Of a DNA stretch of 64,000 bases, positions 60,996-64,000 are shown piece by piece. The number at the start of each line of letters is the position of its first letter. Position 1 is the first letter of the stretch. Origin of the DNA: Crocinitomicaceae bacterium. Its GTDB lineage: Bacteria; Bacteroidota; Bacteroidia; Flavobacteriales_D; Crocinitomicaceae. The stretch is from contig JAURMI010000018.1 in assembly GCA_030830785.1 (NCBI GenBank), positions 1-64,000 of the forward strand. Reading direction: 5' to 3'. Under the pieces are notes generated by a model that was not told the DNA's origin, ran no database searches, and was given only the letters and a program-made list of their open reading frames with translations. The translations under genes and the position numbers were made by a program.

Positions 60996-62159
60996 TTATT
61001 CCACAATGCGAATAAGCGCTGCATCGCTTATGGCTTTCTCTACAATTTGTTCCACACTTTCGCTTCCATTTCTCAACACTACCCCCATCCTGCGGTAAGG
61101 CCGTGTATTTGGTTTTCCAAAAATACGAACCTCGGCGTTTGGATCGTTTAGCACCGTTTCAAGACCTTCATATGACGGTGCATTTGCACTGTGTCTTTGG
61201 GCCAGTAAAACTGCACTCGCTCCATTTTGAATTTGCTTTATTTCAGGTATAGGCAATCCTAAAATAGCGCGAACGTGTAATTCAAATTCGTTTAGATTTT
61301 GAGTCCCAGCAAGTGTCACCATTCCAGTATCATGCGGTCTAGGAGAAAGCTCTGAAAAATAAGCGCCCTGTTTAGTGATAAAGAATTCTACACCCCAAAT
61401 TCCTGCGCCTCCTAAAGCTTCTGTAACTTTAGCAGCCATCTCTTGAACTTCTAGTATATGTTCGCTTTGCATCGGCATGGGTTGCCAACTTTCTTGATAA
61501 TCACCGCGTTCTTGGCGATGGCCTATTGGCGCGCAAAATAGCGTTGGCCCATTCTTTTGGGTTACCGTTAACAAAGTGATTTCGTAATCAAAATCAATAA
61601 ATCCTTCTACAATTACTTCTTTTAAATCACCCCTCGATCCCTCCATGGCATGCTGCCATGCATTCTGGACATCCTCCTTTGATTTAATTACTGACTGTCC
61701 CTTACCAGAACTTGACATCAATGGTTTTACCACGCAGGGAATTTTGCAATAAGCAATGGCTTGCTCAAATTCATCCAATGAACTTGCATAGCGATATGGC
61801 GCAGTTCTTATACCCAAGTCTTTTGCTGCCAAATCGCGTATTGCTTTGCGATTCATTGTGAAGTTGGCTGCTTTTGCACTCGGAACAACCTGAATACCTT
61901 GGGTTTCGTATTTATAAAACTGTTCGGTTCTTATTGCTTCAATTTCGGGAACTATTATCTGGGGCTTATGCTTTGCCACAATGGTATCGAGGGCTTCAGC
62001 GTTCAACATATCTATGACCTCAAAATGATCGGCAACTTGCATTGCAGGTGCATCAGAATAATTATCTACAGCGATAACGGTTTGTCCATAACGTTTTGCA
62101 GCAATAACAAACTCTTTTCCGAGTTCACCACAACCGAGTAAGAGAATTTTGATCTTCAT
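60996..62159 (-). CDS. purT: Formate-dependent phosphoribosylglycinamide formyltransferase
   Basis: This 387-residue ATP-grasp enzyme uses formate and ATP to formylate GAR in purine synthesis. The family opening is [20 protein letters not shown], with [16 protein letters not shown], then [14 protein letters not shown] for ATP binding and [20 protein letters not shown] for metal ligands. The start is the ATG at 62159; a TTG one codon upstream is possible but the -7 box sits too close. TAAATTTG lies four bases before the ATG, suggesting a leaderless mRNA. It is divergent from the VTC-domain gene. Confidence 0.94.
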   Translation of the reverse strand: MKIKILLLGCGELGKEFVIAAKRYGQTVIAVDNYSDAPAMQVADHFEVIDMLNAEALDTIVAKHKPQIIVPEIEAIRTEQFYKYETQGIQVVPSAKAANFTMNRKAIRDLAAKDLGIRTAPYRYASSLDEFEQAIAYCKIPCVVKPLMSSSGKGQSVIKSKEDVQNAWQHAMEGSRGDLKEVIVEGFIDFDYEITLLTVTQKNGPTLFCAPIGHRQERGDYQESWQPMPMQSEHILEVQEMAAKVTEALGGAGIWGVEFFITKQGAYFSELSPRPHDTGMVTLAGTQNLNEFELHVRAILGLPIPEIKQIQNGASAVLLAQRHSANAPSYEGLETVLNDPNAEVRIFGKPNTRPYRRMGVVLRNGSESVEQIVEKAISDAALIRIVE

Positions 62160-62163
62160 CAAA

Positions 62164-62171
62164 CAAATTTA
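62164..62171 (-). promoter_or_regulatory. -7 box TAAATTTG, four bases before the purT ATG
   Basis: An exact TAnnTTTG match on the minus strand followed by TTTG and the ATG at 62159. Confidence 0.45.
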
Positions 62172-62192
62172 ATCCAAAAGCAAAGAATTTGT

Positions 62193-62200
62193 TACTTTTG
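62193..62200 (+). promoter_or_regulatory. -7 box TACTTTTG upstream of the VTC-domain gene
   Basis: An exact TAnnTTTG match nine bases before the ATG at 62210. With the divergent purT box it packs two promoters into 50 bases between start codons. Confidence 0.45.
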
Positions 62201-62209
62201 AGCAAATAG

Positions 62210-62965
62210 ATGAGCACAATTAAATCCGAAATCGAGAAATTTGATCCTATTTTCCTTAGAGAGATGGCCGATGTCAATCTCATGAACCGCATTGACACCA
62301 AATTTGCTTTCAGACAAAAAGATTTGTTGCGCTTTCTACCCATTCTTTCTCAAGATTATCGTTCTTTAAAAGTCGAGGGCACTATGTTGCCTCACTATGA
62401 AAGCTTATATTTTGATGATAACCGATTTACTTTTTTTAGAGACCACCACAATGGTAAAGGAGACAGATTCAAGGTCCGAATTCGCAAGTACGTCGAATCG
62501 AATATCCATTTTTTAGAAATTAAGCATAAAAAAAAGGGTCGGACGGATAAGCGTCGCATTTTAACTGAAAATTTTAACGAACTACAAAATCAAAAAGAAC
62601 AAGATTTTTTACACCGTCAGCTTATCAACTTCAATCAATTAAAGCCAACAATGTGGAATTCTTTTCAGCGAATCACGCTGGTTTGTAAATCAAGTAAAGA
62701 ACGACTAACACTCGACTTTAATATTCAATTTCATATGGGTGAAATAAAAAGTGATTTTGATAATCTTGTAATTGCTGAATTAAAACAAAGCAATGTAGAC
62801 CGTAATTCACCATTTTACAGACTGATGAAGAAAGAAGGCATCAGACCTTATCGATTGTCAAAATACTGCATGGGCAGTATTGCAATTTATGGCCAAGAAA
62901 CCCTTAAATTTAATCGATTTAAAAAAAAGCTTCTTTTCCTTAACAAACTAAAATATGCTTCCTAA
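62210..62965 (+). CDS. VTC-domain (polyphosphate polymerase-like) protein
   Basis: This 251-residue protein has the VTC/tunnel fold signs: NRIDTKFAFRQKDL, YESLYFDDNRFTFF, RFKVRIRKYVESNIHFLEIK with HKKKGRTDKRR, then IAELKQS and YRLSKYCMGSIAIY. These basic and acidic residues line the channel that in yeast Vtc4 makes polyphosphate from ATP. There is no membrane helix. Its stop lies past the start of the following DUF4956 gene (11-base overlap), and the VTC/DUF4956 pair is a widespread bacterial module. Polyphosphate synthesis is inferred from the fold. Confidence 0.85.
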   Translation: MSTIKSEIEKFDPIFLREMADVNLMNRIDTKFAFRQKDLLRFLPILSQDYRSLKVEGTMLPHYESLYFDDNRFTFFRDHHNGKGDRFKVRIRKYVESNIHFLEIKHKKKGRTDKRRILTENFNELQNQKEQDFLHRQLINFNQLKPTMWNSFQRITLVCKSSKERLTLDFNIQFHMGEIKSDFDNLVIAELKQSNVDRNSPFYRLMKKEGIRPYRLSKYCMGSIAIYGQETLKFNRFKKKLLFLNKLKYAS

Positions 62966-63626
62966 CTTATTGTTCCTATTACCACTCAAGAAGGCAATTT
63001 CGCCCAATACAATCACATGGTTTAGTGAAGACTTTTATGGCTTATTAATTCGACTTGCCATAAACCTTGTCTTCTTAACCATACTTATAAGAGTTCTATA
63101 CTACCCTAAAACAAGACGCAAAGATTATTTATTTACCTATTATTTAATTGGCACAATTACCTTCTTTTTATGTTTTGGCCTCATGCAGATGGACATTGAT
63201 ACTGGTATGGGACTTGGACTTTTTGCCATCTTTGGAATTATACGGTATAGAACCGACGCCATAGAAATAAAGGAAATGACCTACCTATTTATGGTAATCG
63301 GAATTAGTGTTATTAATGCGCTAGCATCCAATGATTTAAGCATTTCAGAAGTAAGTGTTATAAATTTGGTCGTGGTGTTATTGACCTATATTCTCGAAAA
63401 TATTTGGTTAATTAAACATGAAACGCGCAAAACAATAAATTATGAGCGCATAGAATTGATCAAACCTGAGAATCACCATCTCTTAAAAGCAGATTTAGAG
63501 GAACGAACTGGTCTGACTATAAACCGCGTAGAAGTGGGTAAAATAGATTTTTTAAATGATACTGCAATCATTAGAATTTTTTATTTTGCCGACGATCAGG
63601 AGCTATCGGATTACCACGTACAATAA
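62955..63626 (+). CDS. DUF4956 membrane protein
   Basis: This 223-residue protein has four predicted membrane helices (about residues 30-155) and a C-terminal soluble part with EERTGLTINRVEVGKIDFLN. The core GLGLFAIFGIIRYRTDAIEI followed by KEMTYLF is the DUF4956 mark. It overlaps the VTC-domain gene by 11 bases; in bacteria the two usually go together, and the membrane partner may receive or transport the product. No function is proven. lpxK begins at the base after its stop. Confidence 0.88.
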   Translation: MLPNLLFLLPLKKAISPNTITWFSEDFYGLLIRLAINLVFLTILIRVLYYPKTRRKDYLFTYYLIGTITFFLCFGLMQMDIDTGMGLGLFAIFGIIRYRTDAIEIKEMTYLFMVIGISVINALASNDLSISEVSVINLVVVLLTYILENIWLIKHETRKTINYERIELIKPENHHLLKADLEERTGLTINRVEVGKIDFLNDTAIIRIFYFADDQELSDYHVQ

Positions 63627-64000
63627 ATGCTCAAAATAGCGCTGTATCCATTAACTTTGATTTATGGCGCCATTTCATGGTCGCGCAATATGCTATTTGA
63701 TTATGGCTTTTTGACTTCAAAAAATATCGCGGGAAAATCCATTTGCGTCGGAAATATTTCAGCAGGTGGAAGTGGAAAGTCTCCTCATGTTGCCTACCTT
63801 ATTTCCTTATTATGGAAATCCCATCAAATTCAAGTGCTCAGTAGAGGATATGGCCGAAAATCAAAAGGTTATATTTTATTAGACGATGCATCTAACCCTA
63901 CTCAAGTTGGTGATGAACCCCATATGCTCTACAAGAGCTTTTCAAAAAAGGCGCAATTTGCTGTTTGTGAAAAACGATTAATTGGTGTTCAAAAATTACG
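63627..64000 (+). CDS. lpxK: Tetraacyldisaccharide 4'-kinase, 3' partial
   Basis: The frame is open to the end of the window and codes for the first 124 residues. The ATG follows the DUF4956 stop with no gap. The family marks are LTLIYGAISWSRNMLFDYGF, a Walker A loop GNISAGGSGKSPHV, and VLSRGYGRKSKG. The enzyme phosphorylates the lipid A disaccharide at the 4' position on the inner membrane. It is separate from the lpxD-lpxC-lpxA group 15 kb away. Confidence 0.93.
   Translation, partial: MLKIALYPLTLIYGAISWSRNMLFDYGFLTSKNIAGKSICVGNISAGGSGKSPHVAYLISLLWKSHQIQVLSRGYGRKSKGYILLDDASNPTQVGDEPHMLYKSFSKKAQFAVCEKRLIGVQKL

Noticed and set aside
1-64000. CRISPR arrays, tRNA/rRNA genes, insertion sequences, integrase or phage genes
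   Set aside because: No regularly spaced repeats, no cloverleaf with a T-loop GTTCRA pattern, and no transposase or integrase motif was noticed on either strand by eye; a tRNAscan or IS search could still find a short item.

Overview
The window is a densely packed bacterial chromosome segment of low GC content from the phylum Bacteroidota, most likely order Flavobacteriales (the family cannot be set from this sequence). The grounds are a fused lpxC/fabZ gene, several proteins with type IX secretion (T9SS) C-terminal sorting domains of both type A and type B, a PorE-like and a PorP/SprF-like protein, and promoter -7 boxes of the Bacteroidota form TAnnTTTG. No rRNA, tRNA, CRISPR array, insertion sequence, prophage or plasmid feature was seen, and no gap between genes exceeds 300 bases.

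Layout. 1-3.1 kb: the end of a large PKD-repeat T9SS type B protein, a tiny lipoprotein-signal ORF and a Tet-like MFS exporter. 3.1-9.4 kb: exported or membrane-anchored catalytic folds (minigluzincin-like metallopeptidase, caspase-like hydrolase, M15-like peptidase, transglutaminase-like protein) and an exported phosphohistidine/ATP-grasp enzyme. 9.5-14.7 kb: PnuC, a T9SS type A protein, a ketoacyl-ACP synthase III relative, a PorP/SprF-like barrel and heme A synthase. 14.7-19.6 kb: purB, an unknown exported protein and an M1 aminopeptidase lipoprotein in an overlapping run. 19.6-25.5 kb: RecQ, Nfu, a shortened methyltransferase relative, a beta-helix lipoprotein and malate dehydrogenase. 25.7-27.4 kb: an ECF sigma factor and its putative anti-sigma partner, whose periplasmic end resembles a T9SS type B sorting domain. 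27.4-32.6 kb: mutL, two rhomboids, an EEP-family hydrolase and a lone glutamine amidotransferase. 32.7-40.3 kb: a large Asp-box T9SS protein, lipA, an acyltransferase, ddl and dacB. 40.4-44.8 kb: rfbC, uvrA, trxA and a membrane-anchored unknown.

44.9-54.9 kb is a run of nine genes, mostly joined by 4-base ATGA overlaps: lpxD, lpxC/fabZ, lpxA, rlmD-like, cinA, queE, porE-like, ubiA-like and maf, closed by a strong terminator. It links lipid A synthesis to an envelope protein of T9SS type. 55-62.2 kb holds, on the minus strand, an OmpA protein, hemE, ung, a sialidase-like protein, an M61 peptidase and purT. The window ends with a VTC-domain/DUF4956 pair directly followed by the start of lpxK.

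Most points needing a second look concern export and regulation. They are the sigma/anti-sigma pair with a secretion-signal-like sensor end, the exported phosphotransferase, the cluster of exported hydrolases, and a repeated arrangement in which a TAnnTTTG or TAnnTTCG box lies only 4-6 bases before the ATG, which suggests leaderless mRNAs. Functions are assigned from motif reading only; no database search was run.
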